This document shows positions 1-9,591 of a stretch of 24,498 bases of DNA, piece after piece (position 1 is the stretch's first letter; each line of letters starts with the position of its first letter). The translations under genes and the position numbers were made by a program. This DNA is from Fonticula-like sp. SCN 57-25 (taxonomy: Eukaryota > Nucleariida > Rotosphaerida). Where the stretch lies: contig MEDX01000181.1 of NCBI GenBank assembly GCA_001724245.1, positions 1 to 24,498 on the forward strand. Direction: 5' to 3'. The notes under the pieces were generated by a model. That model ran no database searches. It worked only from the letters and a program-made list of their open reading frames with translations, and was not told where the DNA came from.

Positions 1-894
1 CTCGCCAACGTTGTAGACGACCACCTTATGGAGATCACGCATGTGCTGCGCGGCGAAGAATGGCTTTCTTCCACGCCAAAGCACCTTTTGCTTTACAAGG
101 CGTTTGGCTGGTCCCCTCCTTCTTTTGCGCACCTCCCCCTTTTACTTGACGAGAATCGCGCCAAGTTGTCCAAGCGCCACCGCGCGGCCGACGTTGCCGC
201 CCTCGAACAAGACTTTTTGCCCGAAGCCGTCGTCAACTTTGCCGCACAGCTTGGCTGGACGCCGCCCGGCAGCGCCGAAGTGCAGACGCCCGACGAGCTC
301 GCTGCCTCGTTCGAAGTGTCGGCGCTCAACAAGGGCGCCTCGATGGTCCAGGCCGTCAAGCTCGAGTGGTTCAACCGGCAGCACATCCAGCGCCTCGCGG
401 CCACCGACAGCGGCGTCGAGCGGCTCGTCGGTATCGTCAAGCCGCGCATACTAAAGTTGCTCGAGACGGCCGAGCCAATCCCAGAGCGCGGGCGCGAGCC
501 CGACGACGCGTACCTGAGGAGTGTCGTGCGTGTCGCCCACGAGCGCATGACGCTCCTCAGCGACGTGGCGGGGCCGCTCGCCTACTTTGTCGCGGAGCCA
601 AGGTGGAGCGAGCCGGCTTTGCTCGCGCGCCGCGCAAAGCTGCGGGCCGATGCGCTCGAGCACGTGCGCACGGCACTCCGCGGCGCGCTCGACGGCGTGA
701 GCGACTGGGAAAATGTCGCCGACATTGGAAAGGCGATTGACGACACATTAAGGAGCGGGCCGGCGCCGTACAAGGACCAGATGCTGGCCGCGCGGTTTGC
801 GCTCACGGGCGAGCAGGTCGGGCCGAGCCTCGCAAGCATCGCGCACGTCCTCTCCCGGAGCGTCACGCTGCGGCGGCTCGCTATTGAGCACTGA
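1..894 (+). CDS. MSE1: Glutamyl-tRNA synthetase, mitochondrial type (5' end outside window)
   Basis: This is the C-terminal 297 residues of a class I glutamyl-tRNA synthetase, which attaches glutamate to tRNA-Glu. The frame is open from base 1, reading LANVVDDHLM before the first internal Met, so the real start lies upstream of the window. Visible signatures are the ITHVLRGEEW segment of the Rossmann-fold catalytic domain and the KLSKR loop (the KMSKS-type ATP-binding motif) at about residues 55-59, followed by the helical anticodon-binding region with LPEAVVNFAAQLGW. The bacterial-like architecture is that of the organellar enzyme (yeast Mse1, human EARS2) rather than the longer cytosolic GluRS; the mitochondrial location is inferred because the targeting peptide would be outside the window. 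No intron is seen in this part. It ends with TGA, converging on the RhoGAP gene with a 202 bp gap that shows nothing else. Confidence 0.93.
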   Translation, partial: LANVVDDHLMEITHVLRGEEWLSSTPKHLLLYKAFGWSPPSFAHLPLLLDENRAKLSKRHRAADVAALEQDFLPEAVVNFAAQLGWTPPGSAEVQTPDELAASFEVSALNKGASMVQAVKLEWFNRQHIQRLAATDSGVERLVGIVKPRILKLLETAEPIPERGREPDDAYLRSVVRVAHERMTLLSDVAGPLAYFVAEPRWSEPALLARRAKLRADALEHVRTALRGALDGVSDWENVADIGKAIDDTLRSGPAPYKDQMLAARFALTGEQVGPSLASIAHVLSRSVTLRRLAIEH

Positions 895-1096
895 CATTCT
901 TTTTTGTTGGACATCAAAATGTAAATTGTATGTATTTACGGTCAAAGGCTGCATTGGGCGCGGAACGAAAAGACAAAGAACGTACAGGGAAATATGCATA
1001 AACGAAACAGATGCATAAAGGGAAACCACACAAAACTAATAATGCGAATTCCGCCGTTCCCGGCGACACTAGACGTGTTCTATAAACACAACGATG

Positions 1097-4000
1097 CTAA
1101 ACAAAGATGTCGCTTGCGCGGCGGACCAGCAGCTCAACAGTGACACACTAGACGCATATTTAGCGACATATGCCGGAAAAGAGGGCGCGTACCTGGGCCT
1201 GAAGTGCTCCGATGTCGTCCGTCGGCGAGCGCATCAGCGTGGGGCCAAACACGGCACCCAAATTCTGCGGCAGCATTTTGTTCTCGTTTGAATGCGCGGC
1301 CACACTTTTACCATGCTTAGCGAGAGGATAAACAAGCATATGCTGCGTACCGGTTGAGGTGGGTGATAAAGTAGAGCAGCACGATGCGGTTCCTCTTGGG
1401 GATCTTTTCAATCGCCGCTTTCAGGCGCGCTATCCTCGTTTCCTCATCCAGCTTTGGCTCGCCTACGCGCCCATATCAGCATTAATTTCCTTCATACTTG
1501 CAAAAAAGGGTCAGTAGACGTACCGGCAGTGATCCGGGCAAACTCGTTAAAGCTGGCGAATGGGATGACCGGGTCGGGCAGCTCGCGGAACCACATCTTG
1601 ACGGCGCCCGTGATGACGTGGACGTCGGGCCACTCGCCTGCCACCGGCAACAGTCAGGCAAAGCAATATAGATAAAAGCGTCGCACCTTCGTCGTCAAAG
1701 TTGGGGCGGCCGAATGACAGGTGGAGCCGGACGCGCTCAATGTCCTTTTTCACGCCCGAAAGACGGTAGAGGCCCTCAATGTCGAGTCCGCGGCGCTCGA
1801 TGGCCGATACGCAGGCGCGGATGATGAGCGGGACTTCGTCGTCCTCACACGGTGCGTGCTCGAGTGGCACGCCAAACGCGTCCGCTGAAGCCGGGTGAGA
1901 AACGGGCAAGGGAATGGGCAGGAAGAAAAATGGATAGATAGATAGAACATATGCGCATATTGACACAAAAGATGAGTAAATGCGTACCACCGAGCCTATC
2001 CAGGGATTTCGTGATGATACTGTTGGGCCGTCCTTTCAATCTAGATACATTTACGTCAGCAATGCTCATAAATCATTCTTTTTTTGCGCACTTCTCTTCT
2101 TCTGGCGTGCGCTTTCTGCTGAGTGCCGTCTTGACCGCGCGCGTGGCCGACTCAACCATTCCCTTCCTGCTTGTCGGCGACGACCCGTCCAGGGCCGCGC
2201 GCAGCGACGCCATGGATACAAGGCCGCAGTCGGGCGGGATCCGCGGCACGCACCGCTCATGGCACGACGTGTCGCAGTCTACATCGTCAATGTTAGCGCG
2301 GCACAGTAAAAGTGCGGCTTCGCACAGTTGCAGCGGTAGCCGCGGGTGTGAATTGACGTCTGGCAGCTCTTGCACTTTGTTGGGTGCAGCCAAAAGTTTT
2401 CCTCTTTAAACTTGTGCGGGATACAGTGGCTGCGCCTCGCCATGGTCGCTGCTCGGCCACCATTAGAACACAATGAAAAAGGATCTGATACGCACCCGAC
2501 TTTAGGCGGCAGGCGTCCTGCAGCCTCGCGCTCCAGTTTGCGAGCTCGTCGGCCGCCACGTCCAGGAGGAATTCGCCGTCGGTTACTGTGCGCAGCAGCA
2601 GCACGCTCAGCGCCGACGTCAGCGAGTCAAAACCAAAAGTAGAGTCCATGTGAAGGTCGGCGCTCTCGTCGGCATACGACTCGACAGTACCGCCCGCCAC
2701 ATTCAGCAGCGCAAACAGCTGAAAAAAAGCATGTTTAGCAAGAGAAATTACAGATATATGCAACTTTATGCCCAAAGGCAAGATTTATGTACGTACTTGG
2801 TCGCTCTTTGTGGTCAACCTGAGGCTCGAGCCGCGCAGAGACGCGCGCACGGGGATCCACTCTGGGCTCATCTTGATTTCTGAGTACTCGCCCGGCACAA
2901 CCACCTTGACGCGCATCGCCGCGCCCACCGCCGCGGCGGACCCCGGCGTCTTTGGCGAGTCGAGGTCAGCGTTGGTGGCGGGCGTCTTTGGCGAGTCGCC
3001 GCGCTCCGCCAAGGGCGACGCCGCAGCGGGCGACCCGCCCGTCGAGCTGGGCCGCCCGCTCGCACTCTCGTCAGCCCCATCGGCCGAGTTGGACGCCTGC
3101 GACGAGCGCCGCATGCTGCTCGCGGTCGGCACGAGCGAAATGGGGATGCCGTACCGCGCCTCGGGGGCGTGCGCCTGGCGCGCGTGCGGGTGGCGCATCT
3201 GCGGCTCGGGAAGAGGCGTCATGGGCGACGCGGCCTCGTGGGCAGAGCGACGGCCGGAAGTGTCGATTGCGACGCGGCCGCTGCTCGCAACGCGCGTCAT
3301 CTTGAGAGCGGCGAGCTTGTCCTTGTCCACTTCGCGAAGCAAAAGGTCGTACTTGGCCTGAAGCTCATTAAACTTTGTATTGAGGTCGACTGTCGGCAAA
3401 GGTAAATAAGCAATAGACGCAGAGATAGAGTAAAGAAGGCGTACAGAGAACAGTGTCTTGTGATGAGGACGACTCGAGGCGCTCCGCTTCCATCGCGTGA
3501 ACGCGCTCTTGCAGCTCGGCGTACATTGTGCGGAATTCCTCCACGGCTGCGTTGTGCTGCAGGCGCAGGCGCTCATTCGTGGACTGCATGTCGTCGAGCT
3601 CCCCGGTCAGCACCCTGATGGTCTCGAGGTACGCCGGAGTGCTCTCCTTGGCAGCGGCCAGCTGTGATGCGTGAAGCCGGCGCTCTTCCTCGAGCGTGCG
3701 GTCCCGCTGCGCCACCTGCTCCAGTGCCTGCGCCAGCTGCTCGGCCAGCGAAGGTGCTGCGTCTCCGTTGCTCGCGTCGGCGGCGGCCACTAGGGGGGCA
3801 GGGCGCTCGACAGGAGCGGCGAGGCGGTCGGTCGCCTCCTTCAACTGCGCCTTTAGCAAGGCGTTCTCCACCTGCATATTTAAAAATGCTGCGTCTCGCT
3901 GGCTGGCATCGCCGCCCGCAATGTCCTCGAACGATCCCTCGCGCGAGTCTTTGAGGTCGCTGAGGATGCGGTTCAGGCCGGCCTCGCGCGACGATACGGC

Positions 4001-4479
4001 ATCAAGCAGCAGCTTTTGCTCATTGAGCTCCTCGCTGCGGTCAAAAAAGAGGTTACGCCAATATAAAATAATCAATTCAATATCTTCGAATGGCTCCGCG
4101 TCGTCGCCAAACTCGGTTTCGAGAAACATCTGCGGATGCAACGATGAGCATCGCATCTGGCGGGAGAAGGGGGACGTACTTTGCGAAGCAAATAGCATTC
4201 CGAATGCCATTCGCCGGTCCCTTCATTGTAGACATAGTTGCTCTTAATGTGCCTGGCGCACCCAACACACAGCAGCTCCGACGGCTTGGACACCTCGTCC
4301 TCGTCCTCGGTCGCAGCAGCGATCCCTAGTGCCTGGACCTACCCATTCAAGTCAGCGACCGCCACAGGAGAGCCATTGATAAGTACCATGCGCTGCCCGC
4401 CGCTTAGCTGACGCTCTAAACACAAGCAATTCCAATTAGCAAAACCAGGCCTCAGCCGTTGCCAGATCTCCGTACCCAT
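1097..4479 (-). CDS. RhoGAP protein with half-LIM finger, coiled coil, PH-like and C1 domains
   Basis: This is a GTPase-activating protein for Rho-family GTPases, expected to act in cell polarity and actin control. I join 14 exons: 4479-4476, 4415-4387, 4338-4180, 4129-3445, 3389-2797, 2718-2496, 2448-2326, 2278-2092, 2040-1988, 1884-1687, 1637-1524, 1462-1351, 1304-1193, 1147-1097. This gives 880 residues in frame. In order it shows: a C-x2-C-x17-H-x2-C finger (Cys35, Cys38, His56, Cys59) that lacks the second LIM half; a long coiled coil (about 95-300); a Ser/Pro-rich linker; a PH-like region (about 425-560, ending with the typical W in ELANWSARLQDA); a C1 domain (HKF..CKSC..YRCNYC..CHERC, about 575-615) split by an intron; and RhoGAP (about 690-875) with the arginine finger in GLYRLSG, GAVKMWFRELPDP and NLGAVFGPTLM. 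The N-terminus is uncertain: ATG 4479 is the first ATG after a CA-rich leader, intron 4416-4475 could be retained in frame, and a start at 4389 is also possible. Membrane lipid binding is inferred from the PH and C1 domains. Confidence 0.88.
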
Positions 4480-4629
4480 CACGATCTCCCACGTCCCTTG
4501 GTCACTTGTGATAGGTTGTTAGAAATCCTTGCAAGGAATGTGTATGTTTGTTGTTGATCGAGATTGGAATTTGGATCCTGAACGGTAAAGTTCACGCGCG
4601 GTGCCCCTCAAGAACCGGGCCGTGTTGAC

Positions 4630-5592
4630 ATGTCGCAGATGGCGGGACCGGGCCTTGTGCTCCAGGAGGTGCGGGAAGGGCTGTGCTTGCATGTATATGG
4701 CGGCTAATATGATTGTACGTGGTGCATAGTTTGAAGCTTCTCCGTTTTGTGACAAGATCCGCCGAGTATTGAATTTCAAGGGCCTCGCCTACGAGAGCAA
4801 GGTGCTGCCCCTGATCGGGAAGCGGCCGCGTACGGCATCGCCAATTCAATTTGAGGTGAGCTAACACACGAATTGTTTAAAGCAAAGCTCCCCGTTTTGG
4901 TTCATGGAAGTAAAGTTGTAGCGGACTCGTCAGTCATCGCCCGGTATATCGAAAAGACGTTCCCCGACCGGCGTCGGTGCGTCCCCGCGCCCCATTTCAC
5001 GAGGCTAACTAATGCATGCTGCAGACTGATCCCGACTGATCCCGCCGAGGCTGCCCTTGTGCACGTATTCGAGGAATGGTACGCCACGTGACGTTTGCGC
5101 AGTGGCTCACGCGATGCTCAGGGCGGACGAGAGCCTCTACTATGTCGAGATGCGCATGCGATTCATCGATGGGGATAACGCGCAGCGGTTTATTCCTCTG
5201 CTACTCAAGGACGATTCTTGGTGCGTGCTTTACTTTTCTCTATGTGCCAGTATGCTCACTGTACTCGAAGGGCCACGCGACAGCTGCCCAATGCGGCGAC
5301 GCAGGCGTTCATCAGGAAGCAGCTGAACGCCCAGGGAACCGGCCTGCTATCGCCCGAGGACTTTGCCTCGGTGGTTCAGTCCCACTTTGAGCACCTCAGC
5401 GCCCTCATAGGCCGACTTCCCTGGCTGGTGGGCGACAGGATATCACTCGCCGACATCGCCGTGTTTGTCATGTTTACATGCATCGTCATGACACCCGAAG
5501 GAAGCAAGCTGCTTGCGGCGTACCCCAACATTGCTGCCTACCTCGAACGCGTCGACAAGGCAACCCAGTCAACAGGCAAGGCAAAGCTTTAG
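4630..5592 (+). CDS. Glutathione S-transferase family protein
   Basis: This is a soluble GST-fold protein of 235 residues, expected to conjugate or transfer glutathione. Exons are 4630-4668, 4730-4829, 4883-4976, 5025-5078, 5122-5220 and 5271-5592. The N-terminal thioredoxin-like domain starts MSQMAGPGLVLQEFEAS and carries SPFCDKIRR, with a Cys (about residue 20) in the place of the catalytic Ser/Cys/Tyr. It is followed by the PKLPVLV segment with the cis-proline and ADSSVIARYIE, the glutathione gamma-glutamyl site. The all-helical C-terminal domain has FEEWADESLYYVEMRMRF and the N-capping-type segment VGDRISLADIAVFV. For the second intron I prefer donor 4830 with acceptor 4882, because it restores PPKLPVLV; a 32 nt alternative (4856-4887) is also in frame. 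The Cys-type active site recalls omega-like or fungal-specific GSTs, but the class and substrate are not known. It lies 150 bp from the divergent RhoGAP start. Confidence 0.85.
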
Positions 5593-5781
5593 AGAGGAAA
5601 CGCTCCGATGGCTTATGTGGGCCAAATAGAATGCGAGGCCTGATGCCTCAAACACAGAGCTGTACAACAATACATTGATAAAATGAAAGAAATGCGGCAG
5701 AATATGGCCCCAAATTGCTAGAAATGCAGTAGAAATGAACCAGTGAACAGATAACCACGCAAAAAAATAGCAAAAAAAAGA

Positions 5782-5853
5782 CTCTCCGACCGGGAATTGA
5801 ACCCGGGTCTCCCGCGTGACAGGCGGGGATACTCACCACTATACTATCGAAGA
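5782..5853 (-). tRNA. tRNA-Asp(GUC): tRNA-Asp (anticodon GUC), copy 1
   Basis: A 72 nt cloverleaf can be folded on the minus strand. The acceptor stem TCTTCGA pairs with TCGGAGA (one G-U pair) and has discriminator G. The anticodon loop is CTGTCAC on a CCCGC/GCGGG stem, with GTC as the anticodon. The T arm contains GGTTCAATTCC, which is also the Pol III B box, and TAGTATAGTGGT serves as the A box. A run of eight T follows a few bases downstream and is a normal Pol III terminator. There is no intron. It is identical base for base to the second copy 69 bp away. Confidence 0.96.
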
Positions 5854-5922
5854 TTTCGTGTCACATGCAGGCTAAAAACATCACATGAATGTAACACTCG
5901 CTGGTTTTGCGTCAAAAAAATA

Positions 5923-5994
5923 CTCTCCGACCGGGAATTGAACCCGGGTCTCCCGCGTGACAGGCGGGGATACTCACCACTATACTATCGAAGA
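5923..5994 (-). tRNA. tRNA-Asp(GUC): tRNA-Asp (anticodon GUC), copy 2
   Basis: This is the second 72 nt tRNA-Asp, identical over its whole length to the copy at 5782-5853 and in the same orientation. A run of seven T downstream serves as terminator. Its 5' end is only 57 bp from the ORC3 start codon and points away from it, so its transcription complex sits inside the likely ORC3 promoter. The flanks of the two copies are mostly different, so only the gene and a few upstream bases (ACGAA) are shared. Confidence 0.96.
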
Positions 5995-6051
5995 TTCGTG
6001 ATATTATCGGTCGGAAAAAGGCTTTTATATGGACTGAATCTTGACCCAGCC

Positions 6052-8411
6052 ATGGCGACCGAGTCGCTGTCGGAGGTGCGCGCCGCTGTCCCTGAGCGCT
6101 TGCACGCCAGCCCGTTCTAACAAGCTGTGCGCATGGTAGGCATGCGTGGTGGTCAGGACGCAGGATACTATACCGGGGGAAAGTTTAGCATCGGTTTGGG
6201 GGTTTCGATCCCTTTTGGATGGCGCCGAGAGCGCCGAAGCACAGGCCGCGCGCTTTGAAACGTTTCAAGAGACGTGGAGATACGTGCACAATGTGTTCAA
6301 GGAGGAAGAGGCGCAGCTCAACTTGCGCGTACGAGACGATCTCACCGAGTTCTTGTGCGAACCGCATCCGCCGCTGAGGCCCGGGGCTCCCTTCCGCGAG
6401 CTGCGCACGGCGCTCGTCAGCGCTGCCGGCGGCAACCAGGAGCAGTTCTTTTCGGATCTTGCTTCCAGCGTGGCCGAGAAAGGCCGCAATGTGCAAATTG
6501 CAGACGTCGACGCGCGCAACTGTTCCGACATTCGTCAGTTTTATATTCGCGTCGTCCGCGCCCTGGCGCGGGACGATGACGAAGATTTGGACACCCCCGC
6601 GACGCGCGGCAAACGGGCGGTCGCCTCGACGCTAGCTGGCCTGGCGAGCTGGTACGAGCAGCAGCCCGAGGGCACCAGCCTCGTGCTGTTTGTGCGCGAG
6701 TTTGAGTCTCTGGAGCCGAGCGTGTTCGGCGACTTTGTGTTTGCGGTCAGCGAGTGCTACCCCAACATCCCGCTGACGCTCGCGCTCGGCATCAGCACCA
6801 GCCCTGACATTTTGTGGCGCTCGATCCACGGCCAGGCGCACTCGCGTCTCACAAAGCGGCAGTTTGCCCTTGAGCACCCGAGCGTGGCGCTGGACGCGCT
6901 GGTCCGTCGCCTCTTTCTCTCGCCGCGCGGCTCCCTCCGCCTCGCGGCCAAGCCGTACGAGATGATGGTCGAGTACTTTTTGCAACTGGACCTGTCGCTG
7001 CGCGGCGTCTGCCGCTTGATTGAGTACGTGATTATGGAGCATTATTATGCGAACGCGCTGAGCGTGCTCTGCCCGGCGCCGACGATTGTGGGTTCTGATT
7101 TCGCCCCTTGGGCAAAGTCCGCCTCTGAGGGCCTCTCGTCTGCCCACGTCGCAGCCCTGCGCCGCCAGCCCAGTTTCCGGTCGTACTGCGAATCGCTGGC
7201 CCAAAAAGGCGACGCGTCCGAGAGCGCGCTTGTTCGCCGCCTTTTGACAAACGACGATGCCGTGCGTGCGCAGGTCCCCGTGCTCCTGACGGACCTCTGG
7301 TGCTACCACCTGCGGTTCTCCATCGGCCTTTCTGTGCTGCGCGCTGTCGAGCTGGGTGTCATGCGGCGGGCGTCCCCCGAGCGCCTTTTGTACTTTAGCG
7401 GCTTGCAGCAGCGCCTCGTGGACCAGCCGGGCGTACGCCGCGCCGTCGACCTGCTGCCGCGCATGGCGGGAAACGTGCTTCTGCACCTCGCCGATCAGAT
7501 TTTCGACGCGGTCGCACCGCTTCTCCGTGGCGCCAATGAGTGCACCAATACCGCCGACCACGAGGCGGCCGCGGTGCTGCGGGACGCTGTCACTGCGCTT
7601 CGCGCGCACAGCGAGGCGTTGGCGGCCGAGGGCGGCGACACTGAGAATGACGGCGACGCGATGGCGGACGTTGACAGCACGAGCGTGCTTGACCTCTGGG
7701 CCCAGAACGAGCTTGCGTCGGCCCGCCAGACCTCGCGGAGCCGCCGCGGAGGCGACGTTTTGCCGCGCACCGCCGGCCTCGCGCACGGGACTCGCCTCCT
7801 CACACGCCGCCCAAAGCGCATCTCAGAGGACGTCACTGCTTTTCAAGAGGCGATCTCGGCCGTGCTCGCGCTCTGCCTCAAGCACTACTCTGAGATGCCG
7901 CTGCACGAGCTATGGTACTTTTCAAAGAGCGTGACGCTCAGAAAGGCTCTGCACCCGCAGCCGCGCGCATCAATTCAGACGGCGTTGTCGAATCCGCAGC
8001 ACTACCTCAACTATGACGCGGTGCCCGAGGACGAGCGGCCCGCCAAGCGCAAGCGCGAGGAGGGAGAGGAGGAAGAGGAGGAGAGCGATGAGGAGGAAGC
8101 AGAAAAGAGCGACCCCGACACGGCCGTGCTGTACCGCCTCTACAGCGAGAGCGGCCGGCTCATCAACCTGTACGATTTATTTGTTGCTTTCGCTTCGTCC
8201 GTGGATAAAAGGCCGACGAAAGAGCTCGAGGAATCGGCCGATTTGCGGTACGCGCACAAAACACTAGGTTTTTATGTAGCTCTAACCCATTTACAGTGCT
8301 CGTTTCCTTCGCGCGTTGGCCGAGATGCACCTCATCGGGTTCGTCAAGCCGACGCGTCGCAAGGCCGACCACGTGATGAGGTTGGTGTGGAGCAGCGAGG
8401 CTGCCGATTAG
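6052..8411 (+). CDS. ORC3: Origin recognition complex subunit 3
   Basis: ORC3 is a core subunit of the six-protein nuclear complex that marks replication origins and loads the MCM helicase. Exons 6052-6075, 6140-8247 and 8297-8411 give 748 residues. The start MATESLSE is followed by an intron and the typical N-terminal segment GFRSLLDGAESAEAQAARFETFQETW. The ATPase-like N-terminal region runs to about residue 330. A helical insert follows. A basic-acidic stretch (PAKRKREEGEEEEEES, about 640-655) looks like a nuclear localisation signal next to an acidic patch. The winged-helix C-terminus ends ARFLRALAEMHLIGFVKPTRRKADHV. That motif only appears once intron 8248-8296 is removed; the unspliced reading gives a nonsense tail ending at 8431. 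It converges on KAE1 with a gap of 61 bp. A TATA-like TTTATAT at about 6024 lies just before the start. Confidence 0.92.
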
Positions 8412-8472
8412 TGATCAATATGCATTCTTAATAACTGTAAAACATGGCATTGTAATAGATTCGCTACATTTT

Positions 8473-9569
8473 TTACAAGGTTTCTGGCCGCCAAATGATT
8501 TCGACTTCGTCTGTGCGGAAGCGCTGACTGCACGCCGACTCGCTTATTTCTGTCGTCAGACCCGCACCAAACATAAGAATTCCCGCCTGCGCAATCATGA
8601 GGCCATTGTCAATGCAGTACCTGCGCTCAATGTTAGTCCTGGGAAATAAGAAAAATTAAAACGCACCGCTCGTCAATTGCGTATGTTTTCCCCCCGCGCT
8701 GCTCGACCATGCTCGCCATCATTTCCTGGAGGCGCACATTGCACCCCACGCCACCCACAATTAGCACCTCGTTCGAGTTGACGTGCGCCATGGCGCGCTC
8801 CGTGGTCTCTACAAGCATGGCAAAGATGGTCTCCTGCAGCGAGAAGCAGAGGTCCTCGGGCGACTCGGTCCCCTGGCGAGCCAGCTGCTCAACATGCGAC
8901 AAAATACCCGAAAAAGAAACGTCCATCCCCTTCACCACATAAGGAAGCGGAATATACTTCTTGCCCTTCTTGGCCATTTGCTCAATGTTGTAGCCGGGCG
9001 CGGGATCGTTCGGAAGCTTGAGCACACGCGCGAAACGATCGAGGCAGTTGCCTACGGCAATGTCGAGCGTCTCTCCAAAGATGCGGAAGCGGCGCTGCGA
9101 GTATGCAAGTACCTGCGTATTACCGCCACTTACGTAGAGCACGACAGGGTCTACCGCTCCCGTAATGGCGCGGCCCATTTCAATGTCTGGGACAACGTCA
9201 GCAAGGGATCGCGTGGGCAAGGGCGCGCGTACGTCCGATGCAGTGATTGACGCCAACGAGGGGGCGGTTCCACAGCTGCGCTAGCGTGCGCGCCACCACC
9301 GCCACCGACATGAGCGGGACGGCCATGCCGGGCCCTTGTGTAAAGCACACGCAGTCAATATCGGACGGCGTGAGTTTAGCCTGCTTGAGCGCCTGGTCGA
9401 TCAGATCGAGGACATGCTCCCTGTGATGGCGCGCCGTGTCCTTTGGCAAAAAGCCCTGCGCCGGAGGAGGGTTGTATGTGTGTCTAATGTTGGCCAGAAT
9501 CTCTCCATCGCGCAGAATCCCGACGCCTAGCTTGTTGGCGCTGCCCTCCAGGCCGATGGCCACCACCAT
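8473..9569 (-). CDS. KAE1: tRNA N6-threonylcarbamoyladenosine transferase, KEOPS subunit
   Basis: Kae1 is the catalytic subunit of the KEOPS/EKC complex. It transfers threonylcarbamoyl to A37 of tRNAs that read ANN codons, in the cytosol and nucleus. Exons 9569-9233, 9186-8667 and 8620-8473 give 334 residues, the usual length. Visible family motifs are [18 protein letters not shown] at the start, DTARHHREH, the metal-binding NHCIGHIEMGR (formed across intron 9187-9232), [26 protein letters not shown], the SFSGIL segment, [18 protein letters not shown] and, after intron 8621-8666, [13 protein letters not shown]. The cytosolic form is favoured over the mitochondrial Qri7 type because there is no leader before [10 protein letters not shown]. 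The start codon is fixed by homology, and no Met follows it nearby. That puts it directly against the divergent transporter gene. Confidence 0.96.
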
Positions 9570-9591
9570 GATGATAGATGCCCCTCAAGTG

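Noticed and set aside
2768-3361. 197-codon plus-strand frame opposite the RhoGAP linker
   Set aside because: Complement of the Ser/Pro-rich linker and PH start, with no domain; the minus-strand exon is continuous here.
4333-4365. Alternative 33 nt intron in the RhoGAP N-terminus (donor GTGGCG)
   Set aside because: It is in frame, but the 48 nt intron 4339-4386 has a better donor, a normal length and a CTGAC branch-point candidate.
4345-4520. A separate small minus-strand gene ending MVLINGSPVAVADLNG
   Set aside because: The frame has no room for an upstream exon because the GST gene begins at 4630, and its start region reads as the leader and first exons of the RhoGAP gene.
4856-4887. Alternative 32 nt second intron in the GST gene
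   Set aside because: It is in frame but leaves an odd insertion before LPVLV; the 53 nt intron 4830-4882 restores the family-typical PPKLPVLV.
6632-7786. 384-codon minus-strand frame inside ORC3
   Set aside because: It is antisense to clearly conserved ORC3 sequence, of low-complexity Arg/Ala-rich composition, and a usual by-product of GC-rich codons.
8248-8431. Unspliced ORC3 3' end reading to 8431
   Set aside because: The tail after 8247 loses family resemblance, whereas removing 8248-8296 restores the conserved winged-helix C-terminus and a stop at 8411.
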